Source: Anaerofilum sp. An201 | GTDB lineage: Bacteria; Bacillota; Clostridia; Oscillospirales; Ruminococcaceae | Direction: 5' to 3' | Length of the DNA stretch: 64,000 nt | Assembly (NCBI RefSeq): GCF_002160015.1 | Contig: NZ_NFJT01000002.1 | Location: 186,001-250,000 of the forward strand | Shown here: one piece after another, positions 8,194 to 17,221 of the stretch | Layout: each line of letters opens with the position of its first letter | Position numbering within the stretch: the first letter of the stretch is position 1 | The notes under the pieces: model-generated | Seen by the model: the letters and a program-made list of their open reading frames with translations, nothing else | Told to the model about the DNA's origin: nothing | Databases searched by the model: none | Made by a program: the position numbers and the translations under genes

Positions 8194-10170
8194 ATGAAAC
8201 CGTTTGTATGCTGGAGCGATCGGTACGCCGACATCCTGGCCTGCTGCCGCGACCATTTCGCCGGCGATCTGGCCCACTCGATGCAGGTGGCCGACGAGGT
8301 GTGCGCCAACACCTTTTTGTTCGGCGCGCGCTGGGAGATGGAGCCCACCCATATCCCCGTCACCTTTGCGGACGGCAACATCGACTGGGAGGCCATGCCG
8401 GACGGCGACATCGAGTGGATCTATGCGCTGAACCGCCACACCTATTTTGTGGACATGGGCCGCGCCTACCAGGCCACCGGCGACGAGAAATACCCCGCGG
8501 CGTTTGTGCGCCTGCTGGAGCACTGGTGGGCCAACACCCGCCTGTGCGACGCCACCACCAACACCACCTGGCGCACGCTGGAGAGCGGTCTGCGGGCGGA
8601 GTTCTGGCTGCGCGCGCTGGAGATGATGCGCAAAAGCCCGGCCGTCACCGACGAGTTCGTGGCCAGGCTGGAAAAGAGCCTGGAGGAGCACGGCGAATAC
8701 CTGGCCGGCAGCCACGACGCCTTCCACACCCTCAGCAACTGGGGCGTGATCCAGGACCACGGCCTTTTGCTGATCGGCCTGGCGCTGGGACGCGCCGACT
8801 GGGCGCAGCTGGCGCTGCAGCGGATGGACCGCGAGATCGAGGTGCAGGTATTGGCCGACGGCGTGCAGTGGGAGCAGAGCCCGATGTACCACTGCGAGGT
8901 GCTGCACTGCTGCCTGGACGCGATCTTTGCGGCGCGCCGGTTCGGCATGGAGATCCCCGCCCGCTTTGAGGGCGCGGTGCGCGGGATGGTGTATGCGCTG
9001 GGCGCATGGCTCACCCCCGACCGCGTGATGCCCGCCCACGGCGACAGCGACTTCATCTTTGCCAAGGACATGCTGGTGTGCGGCGCGCTGCTGTTCCGGG
9101 ACGGCCAGCTGAAAACGATGGCCGGCGAGGGCGTGTGCTTTGAGAACCTGTGGGACTTCGGCCCCGAGGCGGACGAGCTGTATGCGGCCGTTCCCACGGC
9201 GGAGGTGCCCTGCTCGATCGCGCTGACAGACAGCGGCAACTACACCCTGCGCAGCGGCTGGGACGAGGACGCCAGCTGGCTGCGGTTCCACTGCGGGTGC
9301 ATGGGCAGCGGCCACGGCCACGCCGACCAGCTGCACATCGACTGGTCGGCCTTCGGCCAGCGCATCCTGATCGATCCCGGCCGGTTCACCTACGTGTCCA
9401 GCCCCATCCGCGTGATGCTGAAGCAGGCGGTGAGCCACAACACCACCACGGTGGACGACACCGAGTTCACCGAGTGTGTGGAGAGCTGGGGCTACAACTC
9501 CATCGCGCAGGCGGTGAAGGGAGAATCCCGGTTCACCCCCGACGCCGACTATCTCAGCGGCGGGCATCTGGGCTACCTGGGCCTGCCCGGCGGCGCGGTG
9601 TTCCCCCAGCGCAAGATCGTCTATCTGAAGCCGGACGTGTTCGTGGTGTTCGACGCCTTCTACGGTCCGGGAGAGCACAGCTACCAGCAGCGCTTCCTGT
9701 TCGATCTGGGCGGCCAGGCCGCTGTGGACGGGCAGAGCGCCGTTTTCCGCAGCAAAAAGGCCACCGCGCGCATCCTGTGCCTGGGCGAAGGGCTGGAGCT
9801 GTCGATGGGACGCACCAGCGCCTCCCCGCAGTACAACCACATGCAGCTGGCCCAGCAGCTGACCGTGCGCCGCAGCGGCGAGGGCGTGCCCGGCTTTGTG
9901 ACGGTGCTGGCCGCCGCGAAGGGAGAGCAGGAGCCCGACATCACCGCCGAACTGGTGCCGGTGTGGCGTCTGCCGGCCGACATCCAGCTGCCCGGACGGA
10001 TGGCGCAGGCGGTGCGGATCGTGAAGGACGGCGAGGAGACCGTTGTGGTGCTGGAGCACGAGGACATCAACAACCAGGTGGAGGTGCGTCTGGGCCAGAA
10101 CTACCGCAGCTACGGCCGCGTGCTGGTGTTTGACAAGAAGCATCCCGGCGGGCTTTGCCTGGCCTGGTGA
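8194..10170 (+). CDS. Heparinase II/III-family polysaccharide lyase, cytoplasmic
   Basis: The 658-residue protein has the two parts of heparinase II/III enzymes. An N-terminal alpha/alpha toroid (~60-300) carries IEWIYALNRHTYFVDMG, TTWRTLESGLRAEFW and LSNWGVIQDHG. A C-terminal beta-sandwich region follows, with the hallmark GSGHGHADQLHIDW and SHNTTTVDD. Such lyases cut uronic acid-containing chains (heparan sulfate, alginate and relatives) by beta-elimination. The histidines in NWGVIQDHG and GHGHADQL are probably catalytic or metal-bound. There is no signal peptide, so it should act inside the cell on imported oligosaccharides. It starts after GGAAGGAAGG and is followed after 12 nt by a zinc-ribbon protein in the same operon. 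The exact substrate cannot be told. Confidence 0.88.
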   Translation: MKPFVCWSDRYADILACCRDHFAGDLAHSMQVADEVCANTFLFGARWEMEPTHIPVTFADGNIDWEAMPDGDIEWIYALNRHTYFVDMGRAYQATGDEKYPAAFVRLLEHWWANTRLCDATTNTTWRTLESGLRAEFWLRALEMMRKSPAVTDEFVARLEKSLEEHGEYLAGSHDAFHTLSNWGVIQDHGLLLIGLALGRADWAQLALQRMDREIEVQVLADGVQWEQSPMYHCEVLHCCLDAIFAARRFGMEIPARFEGAVRGMVYALGAWLTPDRVMPAHGDSDFIFAKDMLVCGALLFRDGQLKTMAGEGVCFENLWDFGPEADELYAAVPTAEVPCSIALTDSGNYTLRSGWDEDASWLRFHCGCMGSGHGHADQLHIDWSAFGQRILIDPGRFTYVSSPIRVMLKQAVSHNTTTVDDTEFTECVESWGYNSIAQAVKGESRFTPDADYLSGGHLGYLGLPGGAVFPQRKIVYLKPDVFVVFDAFYGPGEHSYQQRFLFDLGGQAAVDGQSAVFRSKKATARILCLGEGLELSMGRTSASPQYNHMQLAQQLTVRRSGEGVPGFVTVLAAAKGEQEPDITAELVPVWRLPADIQLPGRMAQAVRIVKDGEETVVVLEHEDINNQVEVRLGQNYRSYGRVLVFDKKHPGGLCLAW

Positions 10171-10182
10171 GGAGGCGCGGAG

Positions 10183-10932
10183 ATGGCCGGAGAAACGATC
10201 TCTGCCTGTCCCGCATGCGGCAGCTGTGACATCGGTGTTGGATACCTGCTGGGCGGCGGCCGCCTTTTCCCCGACCGCTATGCCTGGCACAGCGGCGGCG
10301 GCAGCGAGGTGGAATGCATCCTGTGCCGCAGCTGTGGACACATTCTGTCCGCCCGCGCTCTGACGCCGCAGCGCTTCCCCACCTATGGGCAGGCACAAAC
10401 CAACGCCATATCGGAGTATTTTTCAGAGCATGGTCTGCTTTTGTGCAACGGCCATCCCACCCTTCCTTCGCTGGACGAGATGGGCTGGACAATGGAGTCG
10501 CTGCTGCCGCTGATCGAGCGGCGGGAGGTGTTCTACTGCAAGGCGCTGCAGAACCGCTCGTGCTATCTGTCCCGTGAAGCCTACCTGCTGCTGGCGCGAT
10601 GCAAGAAGCAGCGCCCCCTCACCGATGAGGCGGCCGCTGTGCTGAAGGCGGCCCGAAAGCATCCCGACAGCGAGAAGGATGCGCTGCGCGCCGCGGTGGA
10701 ACTGGACAAAAAAGCCTTCGACAAGGCGTTTGATTTTCTGCTGCAGCAGCTCTATCTCACCGCCGGGACCGGTCGGCGCATACAGTCCGGTTGGTGTGTA
10801 TACGGATATGTAACCGCTGCCCAGTGGCGCGCACAAGTGCCGGGTCTGCATTTCAGCGGGGACGCGGCGGCGGCTCTGCGGCGGCTGATGCCCAGCGCCA
10901 TGACCGACGCCGAATTCAAAAAGCTGCTGTAA
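10183..10932 (+). CDS. Zinc-ribbon protein with possible AlkZ-like helical domain
   Basis: I do not firmly recognise this 249-residue protein. It starts after GAGGAGG, 12 nt behind the lyase gene, so the two are co-transcribed. The N-terminus holds a split zinc knuckle: CPACGSC (Cys9, 12, 15) and CILCRSCGH (Cys45, 48, 51). Residues ~110-225 are helical (YLSREAYLLLARCKKQ, KAFDFLLQQLYL) and end in GWCVYGYVTAAQWR. This layout resembles short AlkZ-related winged-helix proteins of Clostridia, in which a helical bundle ends in a Tyr-x-Thr-x-x-x-Trp stretch. AlkZ proteins are DNA glycosylases for crosslinks, but the catalytic QxQ motif is not visible, so a glycosylase role is only a guess. It could instead be a regulator or scaffold. 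Confidence 0.6.
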   Translation: MAGETISACPACGSCDIGVGYLLGGGRLFPDRYAWHSGGGSEVECILCRSCGHILSARALTPQRFPTYGQAQTNAISEYFSEHGLLLCNGHPTLPSLDEMGWTMESLLPLIERREVFYCKALQNRSCYLSREAYLLLARCKKQRPLTDEAAAVLKAARKHPDSEKDALRAAVELDKKAFDKAFDFLLQQLYLTAGTGRRIQSGWCVYGYVTAAQWRAQVPGLHFSGDAAAALRRLMPSAMTDAEFKKLL

Positions 10933-10972
10933 TCCCGGAATGCTTTCCCAAAGGCTCTGCCTTTGGAATCCG

Positions 10973-11043
10973 CGATTTTTTGAAAAAAATCGAGTAAAAC
11001 TTTTTATGGCGGCCCGTTCCCTGCACGGCAGAGAACGGGCCGC
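10973..11043 (+). terminator. Two candidate terminator hairpins after the zinc-ribbon gene
   Basis: The first dyad, CGATTTTTT-GAAAAAAATCG (10973-10992), is followed by AGTAAAACTTTTT. The second, with arms GCGGCCCGTTC and GAACGGGCCGC (11009-11043), is strong but has no T-run. Together they probably end the lyase/zinc-ribbon transcript. Confidence 0.5.
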
Positions 11044-11102
11044 TGCTGCACACGGATGCAAAAGGCTTTCGGCGGGGCACTGCGCCGGCGGGTTCCTCCC
11101 AA

Positions 11103-11151
11103 GGCTTCCTCCTGGGGGGAAGCTGTCCCCCGCAGGGGGACTGATGAGGGG
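11103..11151 (+). repeat. Two-hairpin intergenic repeat, copy A
   Basis: GGCTTCC...GGGGGGAAGC forms a first hairpin and GTCCCCC-GCA-GGGGGAC a second, followed by TGATGAGGGG. A closely similar unit occurs at 60300-60346, and the inverted form occurs at 11235-11284 and 60218-60263. The 489-bp stretch 10933-11421 holds no gene, only these hairpins. Confidence 0.8.
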
Positions 11152-11234
11152 AAAGCTCCCGGTTCCCACAAGCCTTTGGAAAAGCACGGTTCACTTTTCG
11201 AGTATCCGGCAGGCTTGTGCAAAGGAGCAGACTC

Positions 11235-11284
11235 GACCTCATCCGCCCCGCTCTGCGGGGCACCTTCCCCAGCTGGGGGAAGGC
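11235..11284 (-). repeat. Two-hairpin intergenic repeat, copy B, inverted
   Basis: Read on the minus strand it has the same order as copy A: GCCTTCCCCC..GGGGAAGG, then GCCCC..GGGGC and GATGAGGTC. It faces copy A head-on across 83 bp. Confidence 0.8.
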
Positions 11285-11292
11285 TTTTTACT

Positions 11293-11333
11293 GCAAAACG
11301 CCCCCGCCGGGAGACCCGGCAGGGACGTTTTGC
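11293..11333. terminator. Hairpin between copy B and the GH101 gene
   Basis: GCAAAACG...GCCGGG-AGA-CCCGGC...CGTTTTGC makes a long stem. It lies 90 nt past the GH101 stop (minus strand) and also downstream of the plus-strand genes. Its T-run is poor on either strand, so terminator function is only likely. Confidence 0.45.
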
Positions 11334-11421
11334 GTTTGGAGAAGCTTTCTGATGAGGTTTGAGAAGTACCCGGCGCCGCGCCCCCGATCGAAGGCGGGCG
11401 CCGGAAGGAAAGGCAAACCGA

Positions 11422-14400
11422 TCAGCCCACGGTCACTTCCAGCACCGGGCGCTGGCCTTCGGTGCCCTCGCTGGAGGTTGCGTCGAAGCCGAAGCGCTGG
11501 GTGTTGTTCTTGTTGACGATGGCGAAGTCGAGCGTCTGTTTACCGGCGGCCGCCGCATCCTGCAGCAGCTTGGTGACGTCAAACTCGTAGTACTGGCCTT
11601 CCACGCCGTCCTGGTAGAGCGAATACTCGGCCAGGACATCGGCGATAGCAGGCTGATTCGTATAGGTGAGGGTGGCGGGGTCCCACGGCTCGGCGGTGTT
11701 CACAAACTGCAGCACCTCGCTGCCCAGTTCGGGCAGGTCTTCCATGAACAGCTTGAGCACTGCTTTGGACATGGTGTTGTCCACCGCCTCCTGGGGAACC
11801 GGCAGGCTGATGTAGGCGCGGCGATCGTAGTAGGCGCCGCCGTCGGTGGTGGGGGTCTTCAGCTTGATCACCTTTTCACCGTTCAGCACGGTCTCGGCCA
11901 GGGTGCCGCCGTTGGTGTAGGTGTCGGCTGCAAGGTTGTAGGTTTTTACCACAGGCTTGGGATCGCGCTCACGCAGCACCTCCAGCACAGGCTGGTTGGC
12001 AGCCGCCTCACGGGACGGCGCATCGAAGCCGAAGGAGGGCGTGTGGTTTTTGTTGATGATGGCAAATTCCAGGCTCTCCTTGCCGGCCGCCGCCGCATCC
12101 AGCATCAGCTGGGTGACGTCGAACGAATAGTACTGCCCTTCCACGCCGTCCTGATACAGCGAATACTCGGCCAGCACCGCGCCGGGCTCGGGCTGGTTGT
12201 TGTAGGTGAGGGTGGCCTCGTCCCACGGGGCGGTCTCGACAAACTGCAGCACCTCGTCGCCGGTTTTGGGCAGGTCGGTCATGTACAGTTTGAGGTTGGC
12301 GGATACCAGGGTGCCGTCCACGGCGCTCTCGGGCACGGGCAGGCTCATATAGATACGGCGATCGTAGTAGCCTCCTCCGTCAGCGGTGGGGTCTTTGATC
12401 CGCAGCACGTCAGCGTCGCCCATCACGGTATCGGCCAGCTCGCCGCCGTTGGTGTAGGTATCGGCCAGGGGGTCGTAGGTCTCCAGAATGGGCTGGGTGG
12501 ATTCCACCACAGTCACCTTGCACTGGGCGGTGTACTCGCCGCTGGTGACGGTCACAACCGTTTCACCCAGCTCCAGGCCGGTGATGGTCGCGCGGTTCAG
12601 GGAGCTGTCCAGGCTGGCGATGGTGCCGTCCTCGATGCTCCAGGTGTACTGGGCGTCGGGGTTGGCGGGGATGAGGCGGGCGGTGAGGTCGGCGGTCATG
12701 CCCTGCTCCACCTGCAGCTCGCTGCTGCTGAGCGCAAGGCCGCCGGCGTCCTTGTCGTAGTCCACAGTCAGGCGCGGGCGCTGGGCCTTGTCGGCCGCTT
12801 CAAAGGAAGCGATGCTGATGTCGGTGGAACCGCCGGCCTGGGTGGCATGCTGGATGGCCACGCTGAGATACTGCTGGCCTGCATTCAGCGCCTGCTGTAC
12901 GGCTGCGGTGAGGTCGATCTCCACATAGCCGTCCTGGGCAGACAGCGGCTCAAAGGTGGCGACCACTTCGCCCAATGCCGGGGCATTGTTGGCGGTGATG
13001 GTGCTCTCGTCCCAATCGTTGGAAACGAGGTAGACGTTCTCGGTGCCAACCACGGTACCGATGCTGGACAGATACAGCCGCGCCTTGGCGCTGGTGACCG
13101 CCTCGCCGATGGTCTCGGGCAGGGTGAACTTCAGGTAGGCCTGGCGCCAGTAGGTGCTGGAGGGGCCGCCGTCGTTCTTGACAGGCATGGTGCCCTCTAC
13201 GCCGAAGTTCTGGCTGCTATAGCTGCCGCCGCGCACATAGGCGTCGTCCCAGGTGGTGCCAACGTAATGTCCGGGAGTGGATTCGTTATCGCCGCCCTCG
13301 GGGATGATGGGGGTGCCGGTCTCGGCCTGCTGGCCGGTGATGAGGACATTGTCGATGCGGAAGGGGATCTTGTTGGAACCGCACACGCCGACGCGGCCGG
13401 CTTCGGTGCGGATGCCTTCGATCTCGGCGTCAAACTGGGGCACGCCGTCCACAACCATGCGGATGCGCTCGCCTTCAAAGCTCAGCTCCACATGCTGGTC
13501 GCGGCCCGCCTGCAGCACGGTGCCGGGCATGTTGATGATGCCGGTGGTCTCCTCGCCGTCCACCATCGAGAACCAGCGCCAGCCGGTGCTCTCGCCCATA
13601 AAGCGAACAGCGAAATAGTTGTCTTTGTTGATGTAGCGAATGACTGCGCCGGCGGAATAGTTCTGGTCGGCGGTGATGTCGAAGGAGATGCTGCCGTCGG
13701 CGATGTCGTTGGTGGCGGCATCCAGCATCACGTTCATCTCGCGGTCGGGGGTGATCTCCAGATAGCCGTCGCCGGTCTCATCGGTCTTGACCTGGGCGGT
13801 GCCGGTGCCGTAGGCAGTGGTCCACTCGCCGCGGTCGTCGGGGGTGTCGAAGGTGTAGGTGGGGGCGGGCAGCTCGGGCAAAGCCTTCTCGCCCTCATAC
13901 AGGGCCAGATTGTCGATGATCAGCTCTTCTTTGCCGGGCAGATTCTTGAAGAAGCTCAGGCCATACTCGCGGCCGTCGTCCGGCACGGTGAAGGTCTGGC
14001 TGAAACGGGTCTGCTCGTAATCCAGCGTCTGGGCGAACAGGTTGTTCTTGTCGCCGCCCTCCACGGTCTGGTGGCCGGGCACATAGCCGGCGCTCACCGA
14101 CACATCGTAGGCGCCTTCGGTCTTCATCCAGTAGTCGAACTGGATGGTGTAGGTCTTGCCGTTCTCCAGCGGCATGTTGCTGGAGATGGTGCGCACAGCC
14201 TCGCCGTGGTTATAGCCGCCGACGCTGTCGCGGATCTTGAAGGAGTATTTGCCCTGGATGGTGTCGTTGGTGTAGCCCAGATGGGTCTCGGACAGGTGGG
14301 CGCGGTTCACGTTCTGTACCGGTACGAACGGGCCCCAGCCCTCGTCGTTGGCCATCTCGAAGTCGCAGAAGAACACAGCGTCCTCCGGCGCCTGCTGGGC

Positions 14401-17208
14401 CCACTCGGTGTTTTTCTTTTCGATCAGGCGGAAGTCGTCGAAGTCCACATAGCTGCCCTCGCCGCCCGCATTGGCGCGGATGGAGATGGTGGCCTCGGGC
14501 GCGGTGGCGGTGAACTCCAGCTTCAGCCGCTGCATCATGTTGCCCTCGTCGTTGTAGCGCAGGGAGTTATAATACTGGTTGTAGATCTCGGACACCTTCA
14601 TCGTGTTCTGGAAGGTCTCTCCGCCGTTCTCCACGACCAGGTCGGCGGTGCGGCCGTTCACTTCCACCCAGGCAGACAGCTGGTAGGTGGTGCCGGGCAC
14701 AAGGCCGGTGATCTTCTGGGACACGGTGGATGCGTTCGCGCCGGTCAGCTCCACAAAGGTCTCGCCGCTGGTGCCGGTGAGGATCTGGGCGGCGTTCTCG
14801 TCGCTCACATCCCAGGCGCGGAAGTCGCGGTAATCAAAGCCGGGATCCTGGATCAGGGTGCCCTCGCCGAAGTTCATCTCGTCCACGGTGGCGATGTTGG
14901 TGGGATCGTTCTCACGGCAGACGATGTAGGGGATGTTGGCCTCGGCGTCGATGGTGATGAAGCCGTCGGTCACTTCCAGCATGCCCTTATCCACACGGCC
15001 GGTGTCGGTGAGCTGGTACAGATGTACCTGGGTCTCGTTGTTCCAGCTGGCGGGCAGCTCCCAGCGGGTGGCGCCGCCTTCGGAATTGTAGTGGTACAGC
15101 TTGTTGCCGTTCTTGCTGACGGGATCGTCCAGCCCGGTGTCCCAGGGCAGCAGGTACTGGGTGAGCAGCGGGGTGATGTTCTTCGAGCCGCTGTTGCCTT
15201 CCTTGGGATCCTCGCCCTTGAACTCTTTCTGGTAGCGGGCCACCAGGCGGCCGTCTTCGGCCAGCTCGACCACCGGGTTGCGGGTCTCTTTGATGCCGTC
15301 TTTCTGCACGCCGCGCTGGGTGATGATCTTGCCGATCACGCCGTCTTCAAAGCGCACCTCGTCGAAGGCGCGGTCGTCGCCCTCAAACAGACGGGTCTGA
15401 TCGATGTTGTGGTTCTGCATGTATTTGAACAGCAGGTTGTTCTGGTAGAACATATCGATCTGGTCGGGGATGGTCTGGCCGCCGGTGCCCTGGTCCTGGT
15501 TGCCGTCGTCGCCATAGCCCATCGAACCGGCATGGCGGGACTCCAGGAGGATGGGGTCGTAGAAGAACTGGTCGGTCATGCCGTACTTCATGATGCGCAG
15601 CGCCGGGCTGGCGTTGCACTGCACGTGGTTCCAGATGGAGTAGGCTTCCAGAGCGCCCTGGAACTCGGTGCCGATGGCCATGCCGTTGTTCTCGGCGAAC
15701 TCGCTCATGGTGGCCTCGGCCAGCTTCCATTCGGCATAGCCCTGGGCCTCGTAGACGTCGTAGTAGATCCACTGCAGGTTGGGCACCGCCTCTTTCAGCT
15801 GGTTCAGACGGTAGGCAAGGCCGCCCATGCCGTCGTTGGCGGCGTCCTTATAGCGGTCGATCTTTTTGGACAGGTCCAGCGAATCCCAGCCGTTGGTGCT
15901 GGTGACCAGGTCGTAGCTGTAGTTCTTGGCTTCGGGGTAGGCCTCGGTGTGGTTGAGGTGCACGCCGATATGGGCGTTGTATTTCAGCGCCTCGTTTACC
16001 AGCAGGTTCAGGTCCTCCACGCCGCCCAGCTTGTCGCTGAAGCTGTCGCCGTAGTCGGGGTGGTTGGAGTCGTGGCCTTCGGCCTGGTAGCCCTTCAGCT
16101 GCAGGAACTGGCCGAAGCCGTCGGTGTACAGGTACAGCTTTTTCACCATGTCCAGCGTCTTGGTGAAGGGCCACTGGGCCAGGCTGGCGCGGCTGTAGGC
16201 GATGTGGAAGAAGGACTGGGTGGATTCTTCCGACATATAGGGCACGCGGATGATGTCACGGCCGGCGATGGCGGCGTCCTGCCAGTCCACGTTGCCGCTG
16301 CCGTTCACGTCCTCCACGATGGCAACCTTGGCCATCGGCAGGTCCAGCGTCTCGGTGTCGGTCTCGCGCCAGGTCCAGGGATAGCTCCAGGCGCCCATCT
16401 CTTTGTATTCGCCCTTGTCCACGGTCTGGTAGACGATCCGCTTTTCGTTCTGGTAGCTGATGTTGCGGGCATTGCCCTCGGCGCCCCAGGCGTAGGTATT
16501 GATGGCGTTGCTGGTGATGGAAGCGGCCAGCTCGTCGGTGTTCAGGAACAGATAGCTCTTTTCCACCGGGTTTGCGTCCGGCGCCTTGTCGGCCAGCACG
16601 TTGCGCTCCTCGGGGGAGGTGTCGCTGTAGATCACGCCGCCCTTCACATCCACGCCGGTCTCAAATGCGCCGGGCTGGGTGGTGCGGATGGACACGAGAT
16701 TCTGCCCGGGGATCTCGATGCGGCGCACCAGCTCCCCGTTCTCCTCCACCTTGGTCACCTGGAAGGTGAGGACGTTGTCCTCCACTTTCAGGTCGGCCTC
16801 GATCACCGCGCTGATCTCGGGAAACTCCATGCGGTAGTGCATGGTGGAGTCGTCGGTGCGGCTGGAGGTGACGGTGGGGGTGTATTCGGTTTCGTTGATC
16901 TTCACCACACTCAGCGGCTCGCTCTGGCCATACATCACTTTGCCGTTCATGCGGTATTCAATGACCCGCGGGAAAGCGGGGTCCACCAGCACCTCCATCC
17001 GGGAGGACACGATGGAATTTTCGGCGGTGCGCGCCACGTTGCGCACATTCTGCGGCTGCGCGGCGGGCTGTTCCGTCTTGGTTTCGGGCTGGGTGTCCTC
17101 CGGCTGGGGCGCCGCGTATACGTTCGGCGCGACCAGCGTGAGGTTGCCCGCCAGAATGGAGGCCGACAGCAGCAGGCTGGCGGCTGATTTTGTCCAACGG
17201 TTCTTCAT
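11422..17208 (-). CDS. Secreted GH101-like endo-alpha-N-acetylgalactosaminidase with CBM modules
   Basis: The protein has 1928 residues with a signal peptide (~1-32). The catalytic part (~60-770) follows GH101 enzymes, which release core-1 disaccharide from Ser/Thr-linked mucin O-glycans. Matching blocks are NGSGNVDWQDAAIAGRD (~300), EGHDSNHPDYGD (~370) and HLNHTEAYPEAK. By motif position the nucleophile is Asp484 (WIYYDVYE) and the acid/base Glu515 (GTEFQGA); their 31-residue gap is close to that in known GH101 enzymes. Then come galactose-binding-like modules (~775-1110), a ConA-like module (~1117-1300), a DNRLRE module (~1313-1480), a Big_2 Ig domain (~1488-1560) and two near-identical DNRLRE modules (~1574-1750 and 1755-1928). 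There is no sortase signal. The usual GWNW block reads GWDSLD, so the substrate may differ. It is second in an operon, 13 nt after the GLUG/FIVAR gene. Confidence 0.85.
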   Translation of the reverse strand: MKNRWTKSAASLLLSASILAGNLTLVAPNVYAAPQPEDTQPETKTEQPAAQPQNVRNVARTAENSIVSSRMEVLVDPAFPRVIEYRMNGKVMYGQSEPLSVVKINETEYTPTVTSSRTDDSTMHYRMEFPEISAVIEADLKVEDNVLTFQVTKVEENGELVRRIEIPGQNLVSIRTTQPGAFETGVDVKGGVIYSDTSPEERNVLADKAPDANPVEKSYLFLNTDELAASITSNAINTYAWGAEGNARNISYQNEKRIVYQTVDKGEYKEMGAWSYPWTWRETDTETLDLPMAKVAIVEDVNGSGNVDWQDAAIAGRDIIRVPYMSEESTQSFFHIAYSRASLAQWPFTKTLDMVKKLYLYTDGFGQFLQLKGYQAEGHDSNHPDYGDSFSDKLGGVEDLNLLVNEALKYNAHIGVHLNHTEAYPEAKNYSYDLVTSTNGWDSLDLSKKIDRYKDAANDGMGGLAYRLNQLKEAVPNLQWIYYDVYEAQGYAEWKLAEATMSEFAENNGMAIGTEFQGALEAYSIWNHVQCNASPALRIMKYGMTDQFFYDPILLESRHAGSMGYGDDGNQDQGTGGQTIPDQIDMFYQNNLLFKYMQNHNIDQTRLFEGDDRAFDEVRFEDGVIGKIITQRGVQKDGIKETRNPVVELAEDGRLVARYQKEFKGEDPKEGNSGSKNITPLLTQYLLPWDTGLDDPVSKNGNKLYHYNSEGGATRWELPASWNNETQVHLYQLTDTGRVDKGMLEVTDGFITIDAEANIPYIVCRENDPTNIATVDEMNFGEGTLIQDPGFDYRDFRAWDVSDENAAQILTGTSGETFVELTGANASTVSQKITGLVPGTTYQLSAWVEVNGRTADLVVENGGETFQNTMKVSEIYNQYYNSLRYNDEGNMMQRLKLEFTATAPEATISIRANAGGEGSYVDFDDFRLIEKKNTEWAQQAPEDAVFFCDFEMANDEGWGPFVPVQNVNRAHLSETHLGYTNDTIQGKYSFKIRDSVGGYNHGEAVRTISSNMPLENGKTYTIQFDYWMKTEGAYDVSVSAGYVPGHQTVEGGDKNNLFAQTLDYEQTRFSQTFTVPDDGREYGLSFFKNLPGKEELIIDNLALYEGEKALPELPAPTYTFDTPDDRGEWTTAYGTGTAQVKTDETGDGYLEITPDREMNVMLDAATNDIADGSISFDITADQNYSAGAVIRYINKDNYFAVRFMGESTGWRWFSMVDGEETTGIINMPGTVLQAGRDQHVELSFEGERIRMVVDGVPQFDAEIEGIRTEAGRVGVCGSNKIPFRIDNVLITGQQAETGTPIIPEGGDNESTPGHYVGTTWDDAYVRGGSYSSQNFGVEGTMPVKNDGGPSSTYWRQAYLKFTLPETIGEAVTSAKARLYLSSIGTVVGTENVYLVSNDWDESTITANNAPALGEVVATFEPLSAQDGYVEIDLTAAVQQALNAGQQYLSVAIQHATQAGGSTDISIASFEAADKAQRPRLTVDYDKDAGGLALSSSELQVEQGMTADLTARLIPANPDAQYTWSIEDGTIASLDSSLNRATITGLELGETVVTVTSGEYTAQCKVTVVESTQPILETYDPLADTYTNGGELADTVMGDADVLRIKDPTADGGGYYDRRIYMSLPVPESAVDGTLVSANLKLYMTDLPKTGDEVLQFVETAPWDEATLTYNNQPEPGAVLAEYSLYQDGVEGQYYSFDVTQLMLDAAAAGKESLEFAIINKNHTPSFGFDAPSREAAANQPVLEVLRERDPKPVVKTYNLAADTYTNGGTLAETVLNGEKVIKLKTPTTDGGAYYDRRAYISLPVPQEAVDNTMSKAVLKLFMEDLPELGSEVLQFVNTAEPWDPATLTYTNQPAIADVLAEYSLYQDGVEGQYYEFDVTKLLQDAAAAGKQTLDFAIVNKNNTQRFGFDATSSEGTEGQRPVLEVTVG

Positions 17209-17221
17209 GCTTTGTTCCCCC

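Noticed and set aside
11293-11333. tRNA-like or riboswitch-like fold
   Set aside because: It is a single long hairpin without cloverleaf arms or a conserved loop; a terminator or repeat hairpin is enough.
10933-11421. Small genes in the gap between the zinc-ribbon and GH101 genes
   Set aside because: All frames there are made of hairpin repeats, lack ribosome sites and change frame between repeat copies.
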